A DNA stretch of 64,000 nt from Bradyrhizobium sp. Gha (GCF_900113735.1 NZ_FOQM01000007.1:62001-126000), one strand, 5' to 3'. Positions 8,932 through 19,722 are shown, counted from the first letter of the stretch. Numbers and translations: made by a program. The notes: generated by a model from the letters alone, not told the origin.

Positions 8932-9978
8932 ATGTTCGGCATCCGATTCATCAAGGCCCAGCCCACCACGCATTTGATGAAGTACCGCGCCGGCTCGGTG
9001 GTGGCCGAGGGTACCGGCCTCTCGGCGCTCTACTACGCGCCGGTGACCACGCTCGTCGCCGTGCCGGTCGGCAGCCGCGATGCCTCCTTCATCTTGCAGC
9101 AGATCGCGCGCGACTTTCAGACGCTGACCGTGCAAGGCCACGTCACCTATCGCGTCAGCGAACCGAGGAAGGCGGCCTCGATGCTCAATTTCACCCTGAA
9201 GTCCGACGGCAAGACCTATGAGACCGACGATCCCGAGAAGCTGCCGGAGCGCATTCTCGGCGCGGTCGAGGTGCTCGCGCAGCAGGCGATCAAGGAGCTG
9301 ACGTTGAAGGATGCGCTGCAGGCCTCCGACCGCATCGCCGACATCATCGCAAGTGGCTTGCGGGCACGCGCCGACATCGAAGCCCTCGGCCTCGAAATCC
9401 TCGGCGTGTCGATCCGCGCCGTCAAGCCGACGCCTGATACCGCCAAGGCGCTGGAAGCACAGGCGCGCGAAGCGATTTTGAAGAATGCGGACGAGGCGAT
9501 CTTCGCGCGGCGCAATTTCGCCGTCGAGCAGGAGCGCGCCATTCGCGAGAGCGAGCTCGACACCGAGATCGCAGTCGAGCAGAAGAAGCGCTCGATCCGC
9601 GAAACTCAGATGGATGCCGAGGCGAGCGTCGCCGCCAAGCGCAACGAGCTGCGTCAATCCGGCATGGCCGCGGACATCGTGCTGGAAGGCAAGCGCAAGG
9701 ACTTCGTCGGCCTCAATGCCGAGAACACCCGCACGCTGGCCGATGCCGAGGCCTATCGGGTCGGCGCGCTGATGAAGATCTTCGAGGGCGTCGACACCCG
9801 CGTGATCCAGGCGCTCACAGCCGCCGGCATGCAGCCGGGCCAGTTGATCGCGCAAGCATTCACCGGCATCGCCGAAAAGGCCGAGAAGATCGGCCAGCTC
9901 AACGTCTCGCCCGATCTGCTCAGCCAGCTGCTGGAGAAGCCGAAGCCGACGGAGGCCGCCAATGCCCGCCGCCAATGA
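8932..9978 (+). CDS. SPFH/band 7 domain protein
   Basis: A 348-residue protein of the stomatin/prohibitin class. The N-terminal MFGIRFIKAQPTTHLMKYR lacks a strong membrane anchor. The SPFH core covers about residues 20-180 (VPVGSRDASFILQQIARDFQ ... VQGHVTYRVSEP). A charged coiled-coil arm covers about 170-290 (EQKKRSIRETQMDAEASVA), and a conserved tail contains AGMQPGQLIAQAFTGIAEKA. The ATG at 8932 has GGAGA 6 bp upstream. The stop overlaps the start of the NAD-kinase-like gene by 17 bp, so the two are translationally coupled. Known SPFH proteins form oligomeric scaffolds on membranes; a role in NAD homeostasis is inferred from NrtR and the partner. Confidence 0.88.
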   Translation: MFGIRFIKAQPTTHLMKYRAGSVVAEGTGLSALYYAPVTTLVAVPVGSRDASFILQQIARDFQTLTVQGHVTYRVSEPRKAASMLNFTLKSDGKTYETDDPEKLPERILGAVEVLAQQAIKELTLKDALQASDRIADIIASGLRARADIEALGLEILGVSIRAVKPTPDTAKALEAQAREAILKNADEAIFARRNFAVEQERAIRESELDTEIAVEQKKRSIRETQMDAEASVAAKRNELRQSGMAADIVLEGKRKDFVGLNAENTRTLADAEAYRVGALMKIFEGVDTRVIQALTAAGMQPGQLIAQAFTGIAEKAEKIGQLNVSPDLLSQLLEKPKPTEAANARRQ

Positions 9979-10897
9979 CCGCAAGATCGTGCTGGTGACG
10001 CGCAAGACCAGGCTGGAAGACCTGGCCGCGCGTTACCTGACGGTGGCGCAGGCACGCTTCTATGTCGAGCATCTCGGTGCCGACTTCTCCGACTACGAGC
10101 GCGAGCACGAGGTCTATCAGGCGCAGAGGCATGCGACACTGCAGGTGCTGGAGCAGTGGGGCCGCTATCAGGTGATCGAGCGCGGCTTCCTGGCCAACTT
10201 CATCTTCGCGCCCGATGACATCGTGGTCGCGCTGGGCCAGGACGGCGTCGTCGCCAACACGATGAAATATCTCGACGACCATCCGCTTGTCGGCCTCAAC
10301 CCGGACCCCGCGCGCTACGACGGCATCCTGCTTCCTTTCGCACCGCGCGATCTCGCAAAGCTGCTGCCGGAGGTCGCCGCTGACAAGCGCAGGAGTCAGG
10401 CCGTGACGATGGCGGAAGCGCGGCTCAGCGACGGCCAGGTGCTGCACGCCGTGAACGACCTCTTCATCGGCGCCCGCACGCATGTCTCGGCGATCTACGA
10501 GATCGCCGCCGGCGGGACGACGGAGCGGCAATCCTCGAGCGGGCTGATCGTCTCGACCGGGCTCGGATCGACCGCATGGTTCAAGAGCATCGTCACCGGC
10601 TCGCTTGCGATCGCCGGCAGTTTTGGCCAGCCTCCGCCGCTGGGCGGCTACGATGCCTTGCCTTGGGACGCGCGCGAACTGCGCTTCGCCGTGCGCGAGC
10701 CCTTTCCGAGCCGCAACTCCCAGGCCAATCTGGTCTGCGGCCGCCTCGCGTCCGAGGAGCAGCTGCGCATCCGCTCGCTGATGGCGGAGAATGGCGTCAT
10801 CTTCAGCGACGGCGTCGAAGCCGACCGCCTCGATTTCAACGCCGGCGCCGAGGTCACGATCGGAATTGCCAGGCGGCGCGGCCGGCTGATCGTTTGA
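9962..10897 (+). CDS. NAD-kinase-like protein, divergent
   Basis: A 311-residue protein with the skeleton of NAD kinase: ALGQDGVV (residues 90-97) in place of the GGDG motif, AVNDLFIG (163-170) in place of NE, and SSSGLIVSTGLGSTAW (191-206) for the GTPTGSTAY loop. The core motifs are present but altered (Q for the second Gly, D for Glu), so catalysis could be normal, changed, or replaced by nucleotide sensing. It overlaps the SPFH gene by 17 bp and shares its NrtR-type operator region. The bona fide essential NAD kinase is probably elsewhere; this looks like a specialised paralog. Confidence 0.8.
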   Translation: MPAANDRKIVLVTRKTRLEDLAARYLTVAQARFYVEHLGADFSDYEREHEVYQAQRHATLQVLEQWGRYQVIERGFLANFIFAPDDIVVALGQDGVVANTMKYLDDHPLVGLNPDPARYDGILLPFAPRDLAKLLPEVAADKRRSQAVTMAEARLSDGQVLHAVNDLFIGARTHVSAIYEIAAGGTTERQSSSGLIVSTGLGSTAWFKSIVTGSLAIAGSFGQPPPLGGYDALPWDARELRFAVREPFPSRNSQANLVCGRLASEEQLRIRSLMAENGVIFSDGVEADRLDFNAGAEVTIGIARRRGRLIV

Positions 10898-10902
10898 CCC
10901 GG

Positions 10903-11106
10903 CTAGATTCCGAGCGCGTTCTCGCCGGCTTCGCGACCGGGCACGCTGACATGGACTTCGTGGCCCTCACGGAGCGCCAGGGACGCTGCGGCGACCGCCG
11001 ACTCGAACGCGGCTTCCTTCGTGGCGTATCTGCTCCTGACGTTGCCGTCATGCAGCACGCCCCATTCGTCCTGGACCGGTACGATCGCGTATTGCGCAAG
11101 ACCCAT
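10903..11106 (-). CDS. Small hypothetical protein, 67 aa
   Basis: MGLAQYAIVPVQDEWGVLHDG opens a compact alpha/beta-looking protein ending GREAGENALGI. The start at 11106 has AGGAG 7 bp upstream; the adjacent ATG at 11109 is possible but closer to the ribosome site. It converges on the NAD-kinase-like gene with 5 bp between the stops, and is followed upstream by the sugar dehydrogenase lipoprotein, same strand, stop at 11136. The pattern of an aromatic-rich strand, then YATKEAAFESAVAAASLALREG, resembles small DUF2188-like proteins, but the match is only visual. Confidence 0.7.
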   Translation of the reverse strand: MGLAQYAIVPVQDEWGVLHDGNVRSRYATKEAAFESAVAAASLALREGHEVHVSVPGREAGENALGI

Positions 11107-11135
11107 CATCCCTCTCCTATCGCTGCGCGGCTTGC

Positions 11136-12473
11136 CTAGCGCTGCGTGACCTGCGGATGCGCCGCCGTCACCCGCCACACCGTATTGCCGCTGTCGTCGG
11201 CGACGAGCAGCGCGCCTGATTTGTCGATCGCGACGCCGACGGGTCGGCCGCGCGCCTGATTGTCGTTGTTGAGGAAGCCGGTGACGACGTCCTGCGCCGG
11301 CCCGCTCGGCTTGCCGTCCGTGAACGGCACGTAGGCGACCTTGTAGCCATTCAGCACCTGCCGGTTCCAGCTGCCGTGCTCCCCGACGAAGGCGCCGCTG
11401 CGATAGGCGTCCGGCAGCTTGCTGCCGCTGGAGAAAGCAAGTCCGAGCGGCGCGACATGCGAGCTCAACGCATAATCGGGCACGATCGCTTTTTCCACGA
11501 GGTCCGGCCGTTGCGGCTTGACGCGGGGATCGACGTGCTGGCCGTAATAGCTGTAGGGCCAGCCGTAGAAGGCCCCGTCCTTCACCGACGTCATGTAGTC
11601 AGGCACGAGATCGGGCCCGAGTTCGTCGCGCTCGTTCACCACCGCCCACAACGCGCCGGTCTGCGGCTCGAAGCTGAGACCGTTGGGATTGCGCAAGCCG
11701 CTGGCAAAAATCCGCCAGCGGCCGCTGGCGCGATCGACCTCGAGGATGTCGGCGCGATTGTGCTCGGCCTCCATGCCGTTCTCGGTGATGTTGCTGTTGG
11801 ATCCGACGCCGACATAGAGCTTTGAACCGTCAGGGCTCGCGACGAGACTCTTGGTCCAGTGGTGGTCGATCGGACCTCCAGGCAGCGGCGTCAGCACCGT
11901 GCCTGGCTTGGTGATCTTGGTGTCGCCTTCGGCGTAGGGATATTTCATGATCGCGTCGGTATTGGCGACGTAGAGATCGTTGCCGACGAGCGCGACGCCG
12001 AACGGAGAATTGAGATGGTCGAGGAAGACGCTCTGCGTATCCGGCACGCCGTCGCCATTGGTATCGCGCAACAGCGTGATGCGATTGCTGGGTCCGGTAT
12101 CGCCCCCGGAGGTCGCCCAGGACTCGATGTACCCCATCACGATCTCCTTGGGCCGTTTGATCGCGGCGGCCTTCGGCGCCTTGGATTCCACCACCAGCAC
12201 ATCGCCATTGGGCAGCACGTAGAGCGAGCGCGGGTGCTGCAAGCCGGTCGCGAACGCCTTGGCCTGCAAGCCTTGCGCGACATCAGGCGTCTCGTCCTTC
12301 TTCCAGCCGACGATGCGGGCAATGTGCATCGGCGGCAGCAGATATTGCTGGACGTCAGGGAGTACAGGATTGGCACCGATCTGCGCGTTGGGATCGCCGC
12401 TGCCGTCATTGCAGCCGGCGAGAAGACCGAGGAGCGAAGCGCACAGCAGCGCCCGTGTGGGGAAAGACGTCAT
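11136..12473 (-). CDS. PQQ-type sugar dehydrogenase (sorbosone dehydrogenase-like) lipoprotein
   Basis: A 445-residue exported beta-propeller. The signal peptide ends in a lipobox LLGLLAGC, so it is a lipoprotein. Family marks are [73 protein letters not shown] and [12 protein letters not shown], typical of the soluble glucose/sorbosone dehydrogenase group that uses PQQ to oxidise aldoses. The ATG at 12473 forms an ATGA overlap with the stop of the upstream DUF2231 gene, so the two are coupled. The latter may be its membrane electron-transfer or anchoring partner, though that is inference. Confidence 0.9.
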   Translation of the reverse strand: MTSFPTRALLCASLLGLLAGCNDGSGDPNAQIGANPVLPDVQQYLLPPMHIARIVGWKKDETPDVAQGLQAKAFATGLQHPRSLYVLPNGDVLVVESKAPKAAAIKRPKEIVMGYIESWATSGGDTGPSNRITLLRDTNGDGVPDTQSVFLDHLNSPFGVALVGNDLYVANTDAIMKYPYAEGDTKITKPGTVLTPLPGGPIDHHWTKSLVASPDGSKLYVGVGSNSNITENGMEAEHNRADILEVDRASGRWRIFASGLRNPNGLSFEPQTGALWAVVNERDELGPDLVPDYMTSVKDGAFYGWPYSYYGQHVDPRVKPQRPDLVEKAIVPDYALSSHVAPLGLAFSSGSKLPDAYRSGAFVGEHGSWNRQVLNGYKVAYVPFTDGKPSGPAQDVVTGFLNNDNQARGRPVGVAIDKSGALLVADDSGNTVWRVTAAHPQVTQR

Positions 12474-12922
12474 CGCGCAACTCCCACGCCGTGGCGATAG
12501 ACCATCCCCCATCCGAGCCAGCCGGTCACAGGCAGGATCAGCACGGTGAGCACCGAAAGAACGAGCCCCCACGGCCCCACCGAGGTCCAGGCATCACGCG
12601 TGTGTATCAGCAGATTAATGACGGCAAGGATCATGGCGACGCCATTGCCGATCAGATGCGGCCAGGCCGGCGCCTGCGCGCGCACCAGGCGGTTGCCGAG
12701 GAAATCAGTCAGGCCGGCGATCGCCGCCAGCACGCCGAAGATGACGCCGACGAGCAGAAGCCAGGCGGAGAAATCCGCCCACATCATTTCAGCTGAGATG
12801 AGATATGTGATGTCAGTCAGCAGCGCGCCGATGAAGCACACGATCGGGATCGGCACCAGCATCGGATGAATCGGATGGCCTGCGATTTGCGCCGTCGAGC
12901 GTACGCGCACGATATCTTGCAC
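12470..12922 (-). CDS. DUF2231 integral membrane protein
   Basis: A 150-residue protein with four predicted membrane helices. The N-terminal motif [20 protein letters not shown] is the hallmark HPxHPMLVPFP of DUF2231, followed by a TDI-tyrosine loop and helices near residues 50-70, 90-108 and 115-135. The function of the family is unsettled. It is immediately upstream of, and overlapping by 4 bp with, the PQQ-type sugar dehydrogenase lipoprotein, a common pairing that suggests a membrane role for the dehydrogenase. Confidence 0.88.
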   Translation of the reverse strand: MQDIVRVRSTAQIAGHPIHPMLVPIPIVCFIGALLTDITYLISAEMMWADFSAWLLLVGVIFGVLAAIAGLTDFLGNRLVRAQAPAWPHLIGNGVAMILAVINLLIHTRDAWTSVGPWGLVLSVLTVLILPVTGWLGWGMVYRHGVGVAR

Positions 12923-13082
12923 CGAGGACCTCGTGTGGCATGTCGCCCCGCCCGAACGGCCAACTCATGCTCGCGGTGATGGTTCCTGGGCTCGTTTGCG
13001 CGGGATCTTGACCTCGGAGCGACCGCGAGGAACTCACCGCCATTGGCGGCCTTGAGTTCGATCAGCATCCGGAGAGCGCCAC

Positions 13083-13946
13083 GTGGACCAGCGAGACGAC
13101 GGCCCCTCGTTCAGCCCAGCCTCCAAGCTCGACGGTGTCTCGCGGCGCCAGACCGAGCAGATCGAATCCCAGAGCCGGCCGAACGCCGCGCTGATCCACG
13201 AGACGATCCGCGCCGAGGGCGAGCAGGAACTGGAGCGGCGATGGTGGGCCATCCTGCTGTCCGGGCTCGCCGCCGGCCTTTCGATAGGATTGTCCCTGAT
13301 CGTCCAGGGTGAGTTTCACGCGCTGATCTCCGATGAGGCCACCCGCCGGCTGGTCGCCCCGCTCGGCTACACTGTCGGCTTCCTGGTCGTGGTGCTGGGC
13401 CGGCAGCAGCTCTTCACCGAGAACACGCTGACTCCGATCCTGCCGCTCTTGCACAACCGCGATCTCGGCACTTTGGGAAGCGTGCTCAAATTGTGGGCCC
13501 TGGTTCTCCTTTCCAACATCGTCGGAACCTGGGCGGTCGGATCCGTGCTCGCGCATACCAGCATCTTCGAGCCACGGATCTTGGACGCCTTCGTCGATCT
13601 CAGCCGCCAGACCATCGAGGGGACGTTCGCGACGACGCTGGTCCGAGGGATCTTTGCCGGCTGGCTGATCGCCCTGATGGCGTGGCTGCTTCCAGCGACC
13701 AAGGGATCGCGCGCGCACATCATCGTCGTGATGACCTATGTGGTCGCGCTCGGCCAGTTCGCGCACATCGTCGCAGGCTCGGTCGAGTGCGCCTTCCTGG
13801 TGCAAAGCGGTCGTGCGTCGCTGGCGCAATATGCCTCGGATTTCTTTCTGCCGACCTTGCTGGGCAACATCCTGGGCGGAACGACGCTGGTCGCCCTGCT
13901 GAATTACGGGCAGGTCGCGGCCGAAATCGACGATCACCGAGAATAG
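13083..13946 (+). CDS. Formate/nitrite transporter (FNT) family channel
   Basis: A 287-residue membrane protein. After a hydrophilic N-terminus of about 55 residues come six helices, with ILLSGLAAGLSIGLSLIVQG, GRQQLFTENTLTPILPL and FLPTLLGNILGGTTLVALLNY as family marks. The last contains the LGNIxGG constriction-loop motif. It resembles the YfdC branch more than FocA. The long polar N-terminus is typical of that branch. No neighbouring formate or nitrite enzyme points to the substrate. It converges on the fcl gene with a 27-bp gap. Confidence 0.92.
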   Translation: MDQRDDGPSFSPASKLDGVSRRQTEQIESQSRPNAALIHETIRAEGEQELERRWWAILLSGLAAGLSIGLSLIVQGEFHALISDEATRRLVAPLGYTVGFLVVVLGRQQLFTENTLTPILPLLHNRDLGTLGSVLKLWALVLLSNIVGTWAVGSVLAHTSIFEPRILDAFVDLSRQTIEGTFATTLVRGIFAGWLIALMAWLLPATKGSRAHIIVVMTYVVALGQFAHIVAGSVECAFLVQSGRASLAQYASDFFLPTLLGNILGGTTLVALLNYGQVAAEIDDHRE

Positions 13947-13973
13947 ATCGCTTCTTGAAGGGCGCGAAGCTTA

Positions 13974-14927
13974 TCAGGCAGGAAGGGGCGCGACCGCAAG
14001 ATAGGCTTCATAGGCGCGCTTCAGGCCATCGTGAAGCGATGTCGTCGCGCGCCAGCCGAGCTTATCGAGGCGGCTGATATCAAGCAGCTTGCGCGGTGTG
14101 CCGTCAGGGCGCGAAGTATCGAAGGAGATATCGCCGCGATAGCCCACGACCCCGGCGACGACGCGGGCGAACTCGGCGATGGCGATGTCCTCTCCGGTGC
14201 CGACGTTGATCAACTCTGCGCCGGAATAGGTCTTCATCAGGTGCACGCAGGCATCCGCCATGTCGTCGACATAGAGGAACTCCCGCCGCGGCGTGCCGGT
14301 GCCCCAGACCGCGACGCTTTTCGCGCCCGACAGCTTCGCTTCGTGAAAGCGGCGGATCAGGGCAGCCACGACGTGGCTCAATTCAGGATGATAATTGTCC
14401 CCGGGACCATAGAGGTTGGTCGGCATCACGCTGATGAAGTCGCTGCCATACTGGCTGCGATAGGCCTCCGCCATCTTGATGCCGGCGATTTTCGCAATCG
14501 CATAAGGCTCGTTGGTCGGCTCCAGCGGGCCCGTCAGCACGCTGTCCTCACGCAACGGCTGCGGCGCAAGCTTCGGATAGATGCAGGACGAGCCCAGAAA
14601 CATCAGCTTCTCGGCGCCATTTTGATGCGCGGCCTGAATCACGTTCGCGGCGATCGCGATGTTGTCGTAGATGAACTCGGCGCGCAGCGTGTTGTTGGCG
14701 ACGATGCCGCCGACTTTGGCCGCGGCGAGGAAGATCACCTGCGGCCGCGCCTTGGCGAACCAGTCGAACACGGCGGCCTGGTTGCAGAGATCGACCTCGC
14801 GCCGGTCGACGGTCACGACGCTGACATTCTCCCGCGCCAGCCGGCGCACGATCGCGCTGCCGACCATGCCGCGATGGCCGGCGACGTAGACACTCTTGCC
14901 GGTCAGCTCAAACGCTACACTTGCCAT
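13974..14927 (-). CDS. fcl: GDP-L-fucose synthase
   Basis: A 317-residue short-chain dehydrogenase that epimerises and reduces GDP-4-keto-6-deoxymannose to GDP-L-fucose. The Rossmann motif [14 protein letters not shown] lies near residue 18. Active-site segments are [20 protein letters not shown] and the YxxxK pair [15 protein letters not shown], followed by [15 protein letters not shown]. Starts at 14936 or 14948 are in frame; 14927 best fits family length. It overlaps the end of gmd by about 20 bp, so the two enzymes are made together. The product probably feeds surface polysaccharide. Confidence 0.95.
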   Translation of the reverse strand: MASVAFELTGKSVYVAGHRGMVGSAIVRRLARENVSVVTVDRREVDLCNQAAVFDWFAKARPQVIFLAAAKVGGIVANNTLRAEFIYDNIAIAANVIQAAHQNGAEKLMFLGSSCIYPKLAPQPLREDSVLTGPLEPTNEPYAIAKIAGIKMAEAYRSQYGSDFISVMPTNLYGPGDNYHPELSHVVAALIRRFHEAKLSGAKSVAVWGTGTPRREFLYVDDMADACVHLMKTYSGAELINVGTGEDIAIAEFARVVAGVVGYRGDISFDTSRPDGTPRKLLDISRLDKLGWRATTSLHDGLKRAYEAYLAVAPLPA

Positions 14928-15978
14928 TTGCGACATCCCGCTTGGCATCAGCCAGATCGCTCGCCATCATCTCTTCGACCAGCTGCGTGAAGGTCCGCTT
15001 CGGTTTCCAGCCAAGCACCTGCCGCGCCTTGCTGGAATCGCCAATGAGGAGGTCGACCTCGGTGGGGCGGAAATAGGTCGGATCGATCTTCACCACGACC
15101 TTGCCGCTGATGGCATCGACCCCGGTCTCGTCGACGCCTGCGCCGAGCCATTCGACGCGGCGGCCGACTTGCGCAAAGGACAGCTCCACCATCTCGCGCA
15201 CCGAGTGCATCTCACCGGTGGCGAGCACGAAATCGTCAGGCTTGTCGGCCTGGAGAATCATATGCATGCCCTCGACGTAGTCCCTGGCATGCCCCCAGTC
15301 GCGCTTGGCCTCGAGATTGCCGAGGTAGAGTGTCTCCTCCAATCCGACCTCGATGCGCGCGACGGCGCGGGTGATCTTGCGAGTGACGAAGGTCTCGCCG
15401 CGGACCGGACTCTCATGGTTGAACAGGATGCCGTTCGAGGCAAACATGCCATAGGCCTCGCGGTAGTTCACCGTGATCCAGTAGCCGTAGAGTTTAGCCA
15501 CGCCGTAAGGCGAGCGCGGGTAGAACGGCGTGGTCTCCCTCTGCGGGATCTCCTGCACGAGACCGTAGAGCTCGGAGGTCGAGGCCTGGTAGAACCGCGT
15601 CTCCTTCTCCATGCCGAGGATGCGGATCGCTTCCAACAGGCGCAGCACGCCAATGGCGTCCGCATTGGCGGTGTATTCCGGGCTCTCGAAGCTGACGGCG
15701 ACGTGGCTTTGCGCGGCGAGATTGTAGATTTCAGTCGGCCGGATCTGCTGCACGAGACGGATCAGATTGGTCGAATCCGTCATGTCGCCGTAATGCATCA
15801 GGAACGGTACGTTACCGACATGGGGGTCCTGGTAGAGATGGTCGACGCGCCCGGTGTTGAAAGACGACGAGCGCCGCTTGATGCCATGGACGACATAGCC
15901 GAGCGACAGCAGATGCTCGGCGAGATACGCGCCGTCTTGCCCGGTCACGCCGGTGATCAGAGCAACCCGCTCGCTCAT
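14908..15978 (-). CDS. gmd: GDP-mannose 4,6-dehydratase
   Basis: A 356-residue extended short-chain dehydrogenase, first step from GDP-mannose to GDP-fucose. It shows the NADP motif [34 protein letters not shown], the catalytic [11 protein letters not shown] and YxxxK in [14 protein letters not shown], and [20 protein letters not shown]. It is full length. It is cotranscribed with fcl downstream, with overlap. Exopolysaccharide, LPS or Nod-factor fucosylation are possible uses; none of those pathways is visible here. Confidence 0.97.
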   Translation of the reverse strand: MSERVALITGVTGQDGAYLAEHLLSLGYVVHGIKRRSSSFNTGRVDHLYQDPHVGNVPFLMHYGDMTDSTNLIRLVQQIRPTEIYNLAAQSHVAVSFESPEYTANADAIGVLRLLEAIRILGMEKETRFYQASTSELYGLVQEIPQRETTPFYPRSPYGVAKLYGYWITVNYREAYGMFASNGILFNHESPVRGETFVTRKITRAVARIEVGLEETLYLGNLEAKRDWGHARDYVEGMHMILQADKPDDFVLATGEMHSVREMVELSFAQVGRRVEWLGAGVDETGVDAISGKVVVKIDPTYFRPTEVDLLIGDSSKARQVLGWKPKRTFTQLVEEMMASDLADAKRDVANGKCSV

Positions 15979-16081
15979 GATATGGACTTGCTCCCAAAGG
16001 CACCGCGGCAGGCGCGGTTAGCGCCACGTCAAAACCTCCCCTTCTTTGACATATCGGTCGCCGGGGTCAACCTCACAGGCT

Positions 16082-16106
16082 CGCCCCGGGCGGGTTTCCC
16101 GGGGCG
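16082..16106 (-). terminator. GC-rich hairpin after the CUT2 ABC operon
   Basis: A perfect 9-bp stem CGCCCCGGG/CCCGGGGCG with a 7-nt loop lies 43 bp beyond the stop of the binding protein gene. It has no T-run, so it may act as an mRNA 3' stabiliser or weak terminator. Confidence 0.5.
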
Positions 16107-16148
16107 TCCTGCTCGAATGCGGCCACTGGCAGCGATAATTGCGAGATC

Positions 16149-17096
16149 TTACTGCGAGCGGTCCGAGGTCCAGCCCTTGTAATCCTTGATGTTATCTCGG
16201 GTTACGAGCTTCGACGGCAGCAGTTCGACGGTCGAGGCCGGCTTCTGCCCATTGAGAATGCCGACGCCGATCTGCACGGCGCGCCGCGCCATGAAGAACG
16301 GATCCTGCGACGCGGAGGCCTGGATCTGCGGCGACGCCGGATCCTTGAGCGCGGCCTCGATGTCGGGAGCACCGTCCACCGAGGTGATGATGATGCCGCT
16401 GCGGTTCTGCTGTTTCGCCGCGAGATCGGTCCCGATCGCCTGCGGATCATTGATGGCGAAGATCGCGTCGATCTTGGGGAAGCGCGTCAGATAGCCCTGC
16501 GCGACAGTGAGGCCGCCTTCGCGCGAGCCCTTGCCGTCCTGGTCGCTGGACAGAACCTTGATCCCCGCGTTCTTCCCGAAGACGTTCTTGCAACCGGTGA
16601 CACGGTCGATCACGGCGGAGACCTGCGGCCCATTCTCGATAATGACGTCGCCCTTGCCTCCCAGCTTGTCGACGATGTACTGGCAGGCAATCTCGCCAGC
16701 CTGGACGTTGTTGGTGGTCACGGTGGCATCGGCGCCTTCGGCCGCGGTGTCGACCGCGACGACGACGATGCCCGCCGCCTGAGCTTTCTTGATCGCGGGG
16801 CCGATCGCCTTGGGATCACCGGGGTTCAACAGGATCAGGTCGACGCCGGCGGCGATGAAATTGTCGATCTGGGTCACCTGCTTGCCGAGGTCGTATTCGA
16901 AGCCGACGGTGGTGATCTTCACATTGGGGTTGGTCTTCTTGGCCTCGAACTCGGCGCCCTTCGACAGGGCGACGAAGAACGGGTTGCCCATCGACCCCAG
17001 CGAGACGCCGATCGATTTGAGCTCCTTGGCAAAGGACGGCGTGGTGGTCAGTGCAAGCGCCACCGCGGCGCCGGCCAGCATGGTCTTCTTCAACAT
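16149..17096 (-). CDS. Sugar ABC transporter periplasmic binding protein (CUT2 type)
   Basis: A 315-residue protein with a signal peptide (MLKKTMLAGAAVALALTTTP) and the periplasmic-binding fold of RbsB relatives: LKSIGVSLGSMGNPFFVALS, LILLNPGDPKAIGPAIKKA and VVVAVDTAAEGADATVTTNN. GGGAGGAAG precedes the ATG. It is the third gene of an ATPase-permease-binding protein run, all on the minus strand. Together with the xylulokinase upstream this suggests uptake of a pentose or polyol, but the ligand cannot be read from the sequence. Confidence 0.95.
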   Translation of the reverse strand: MLKKTMLAGAAVALALTTTPSFAKELKSIGVSLGSMGNPFFVALSKGAEFEAKKTNPNVKITTVGFEYDLGKQVTQIDNFIAAGVDLILLNPGDPKAIGPAIKKAQAAGIVVVAVDTAAEGADATVTTNNVQAGEIACQYIVDKLGGKGDVIIENGPQVSAVIDRVTGCKNVFGKNAGIKVLSSDQDGKGSREGGLTVAQGYLTRFPKIDAIFAINDPQAIGTDLAAKQQNRSGIIITSVDGAPDIEAALKDPASPQIQASASQDPFFMARRAVQIGVGILNGQKPASTVELLPSKLVTRDNIKDYKGWTSDRSQ

Positions 17097-17165
17097 TGTC
17101 TTCCTCCCTGGTCTGTCTTCATCCCGGGCACGGCAGACCAGTTGCCGCAACCGAAACTCATATCT

Positions 17166-18206
17166 CTAGGTTCTGGCCGAGCCTTGCAGCCGGTAGCGGT
17201 CCAGCGCCACGGCGCCGATGATCACCAGCCCCTTGATCACATATTGCCAGATATCGGAGACGCCTGTCAGGATCAGGCCGTTCGAGAGAACGGCAATGAT
17301 CAGCGCACCAACCAGCGTTCCCCAGATCGAGCCGATGCCGCCGACGAAGGACGTGCCGCCGAGGATCACCGCGGTAATGGCGTCGAGCTCGTAGCTCTGT
17401 CCAAGCTGCAAGCCGTTGGCCGCATAGAGCCGCGCCGCCTGCATGCCGCCGCCGAGGCCGGCCAGCATGCCCGACACGCCATAAACGAAGATCAGAACGG
17501 CCCATACCTTGATGCCGGCAAGCCGCGCCGCGCTCTCATTGCCACCCACCGCATAGATGTGCACGCCGAGCACGGTCCGGCGCAGCACCAGCCATGACAC
17601 GAGGATGACGAGCAGCGCGATCACCGAGAGCCACGGGATCGACGCCACGCCGGGCACGAGCGTCAGCGAGCCATTGCCGATGAAGGCGTAGGGAATCGAC
17701 GGATTGAACACGGTGGTGTCGGCTCCGAGCAGCCGCGCCAGGCCGCGCACGGCGGTGAGCGAGCCCAGCGTGACGATGAAGGGCGGCAGGCGCAACAGCG
17801 CGATCAGCGCGCCGTTGATGACGCCGAAGCCAAGTCCGGTGAGCACCGCGACCGGCAGCCACAGGGCACCGAGCTCGGGCAGCTTGGAAATCGTCAGGCC
17901 CGCCATTGCGGACGCCGCCAGGATCGAGCCGACCGAGAGATCGATGCCGCCGGTGAGGATGACGAAGGTCATGCCCGCAGCGAGGACGGTGTTGACGGCG
18001 GCCTGCTGCAGCACGATGCCGAGATTTTGTCCGGTGAAGAACCGGCCGTCCGACAAATAATGAAAGCCGCCGCAGAGCAGTAGCAGCACCGGCAGCATGC
18101 CGGCCGCGCGGATCAGGAGCCTGACGCGTTGGCGCTTCGTTGCTTGCGCGGCGGCAAGGCCGTCCGCCGTGGCGGCCTTCGCCGGCGTCGATCCGTTGTC
18201 AGGCAT
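17166..18206 (-). CDS. Sugar ABC transporter permease (RbsC-like)
   Basis: A 346-residue inner-membrane permease with about ten helices. The RbsC-family core reads [40 protein letters not shown] and [20 protein letters not shown]. The start at 18206 overlaps the stop of the ATPase gene by 8 bp, indicating coupling. A polar N-terminal extension of about 35 residues precedes the first helix. It forms the membrane dimer for the neighbouring ATPase and binding protein. Confidence 0.94.
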   Translation of the reverse strand: MPDNGSTPAKAATADGLAAAQATKRQRVRLLIRAAGMLPVLLLLCGGFHYLSDGRFFTGQNLGIVLQQAAVNTVLAAGMTFVILTGGIDLSVGSILAASAMAGLTISKLPELGALWLPVAVLTGLGFGVINGALIALLRLPPFIVTLGSLTAVRGLARLLGADTTVFNPSIPYAFIGNGSLTLVPGVASIPWLSVIALLVILVSWLVLRRTVLGVHIYAVGGNESAARLAGIKVWAVLIFVYGVSGMLAGLGGGMQAARLYAANGLQLGQSYELDAITAVILGGTSFVGGIGSIWGTLVGALIIAVLSNGLILTGVSDIWQYVIKGLVIIGAVALDRYRLQGSART

Positions 18207-19722
18207 CGAGATGCTCCGTCCCCGTGGCAAGCGCCATGATATCCTCTTGAGTTAATGGCGCAGTCTCTGTTCGTCTGACTTCGCCCGCGATATGCCCGGA
18301 CCGCATCACGATGACACGGTCGCAGATGCCGATGATCTCGGGCAGATCCGACGAAATGACGAGGATCGCGGTGCCCGCCTTGGCGAGATTGTCGATGATC
18401 GAATAGATTTCGGACTTGGCGCCGACATCGACGCCGCGCGTCGGCTCGTCGAGGATCAGCACCTTCGGCGCAATGGCGAGCAGCCGCGACAACAGCACCT
18501 TCTGCTGGTTGCCGCCGGAGAGACCACCGGCGGGGACGCCGACATTGGCGGCGCGGATGCTGAGGCCTGCGAAAGCCCGGTCGGCGCGCTCGCGTGCCTT
18601 GTCGCGATCCAGGAACCAGCCGAGCCTGGCATCGCGACCGAGCACGGCGAGATTGATGTTGTCCAGGCACGACATGTCGAGGAACAGGCCAAGCGCCTTG
18701 CGGTCCTCGGTCAGATAGGCGATGCCGGCCTCGAGCGCTTCGCCGGGCGTGCGGATGTCGATTGGCTGGCCTTCGAGTTCGAGACGACCCGAAATCTTCG
18801 GTGCTGCACCGACGATGAGATGAGCAAGCTCGGTGCGGCCGGCGCCGATCAGGCCGGCAAGGCCCACCACCTCGCCCGCATGCACGGTGAGCGAGCAGCC
18901 CTTGACGCGGTGCCCGTCGGCCATGTCGATGGCGGTCAGCACGGGGTGCCCCTTCCCGGCCTCGGGATCGTGATCCTTCTTGTAGAAGGAGGAGACGTCG
19001 CGCCCGACCATCATGCGGACGATGGCATCGGCGCGGATATCCTGCTTGTCGAGCGAGCCGACCAGGCGGCCGTCGCGCAGCACGGTGACGCGGTCACCGA
19101 GCGCATAGACCTCGTCCATGCGGTGCGAGATGTAGATGATGGCGAGGCCTTCGGCGCGCAGCTGCCGGATCAGCGCAAACAGTCGCTCGCTCTCGCCGGC
19201 CGACAACGCGGTGGTGGGCTCGTCCATGATCAGGATTTTCGAGCGCGTGTGCAGCGCACGCGCAATCTCGACGAGCTGGCGCTGGCCCATGGAAAGATGT
19301 GCCACCAGTGTCGATGGCAGGAAGTCGGCGCCCAGGCGCTGCAGAATTGGGCCAACGCCCTCACGCATGGTGCCACGCGCCAGCAAACCTGAACGCGAGA
19401 CCTCGCGACCGAGATAAATATTCTCCGCCACGCTCAGATTGGGGGCCAAAGACAGTTCCTGATAGATGATCGAGATGCCCGCCGCACGCCCGCCGAGCGG
19501 CCCCTCGATCCGCGCCGGCTTGCCCTCGATCCGGATTTCACCCCCGGGATCGGGCCGGTAAGCCCCCGACAGGATTTTCATCAGGGTCGATTTGCCCGCG
19601 CCGTTCTCACCCATCAAGGCATGAATCTCGCCGGCATAGACCGTCAGGTCAACCGCGCGCAGTGCCTTGATGCCGAAGAAGGATTTCGACACTCCTCGCA
19701 TCTCGAGGATCGGATCGTTCAT
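18199..19722 (-). CDS. Sugar ABC transporter ATPase with two nucleotide domains (RbsA-like)
   Basis: A 507-residue duplicated ATPase. The N-terminal domain has Walker [10 protein letters not shown] (about 38-46), signature [15 protein letters not shown] and Walker [12 protein letters not shown]. The C-terminal domain has a degenerate Walker [10 protein letters not shown] but a good signature [15 protein letters not shown] and [13 protein letters not shown]. This asymmetry is normal in CUT2 ATPases. It is the first gene of the CUT2 operon, 123 bp downstream of the xylulokinase stop. The gap may hold its own promoter. Confidence 0.96.
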   Translation of the reverse strand: MNDPILEMRGVSKSFFGIKALRAVDLTVYAGEIHALMGENGAGKSTLMKILSGAYRPDPGGEIRIEGKPARIEGPLGGRAAGISIIYQELSLAPNLSVAENIYLGREVSRSGLLARGTMREGVGPILQRLGADFLPSTLVAHLSMGQRQLVEIARALHTRSKILIMDEPTTALSAGESERLFALIRQLRAEGLAIIYISHRMDEVYALGDRVTVLRDGRLVGSLDKQDIRADAIVRMMVGRDVSSFYKKDHDPEAGKGHPVLTAIDMADGHRVKGCSLTVHAGEVVGLAGLIGAGRTELAHLIVGAAPKISGRLELEGQPIDIRTPGEALEAGIAYLTEDRKALGLFLDMSCLDNINLAVLGRDARLGWFLDRDKARERADRAFAGLSIRAANVGVPAGGLSGGNQQKVLLSRLLAIAPKVLILDEPTRGVDVGAKSEIYSIIDNLAKAGTAILVISSDLPEIIGICDRVIVMRSGHIAGEVRRTETAPLTQEDIMALATGTEHLDA

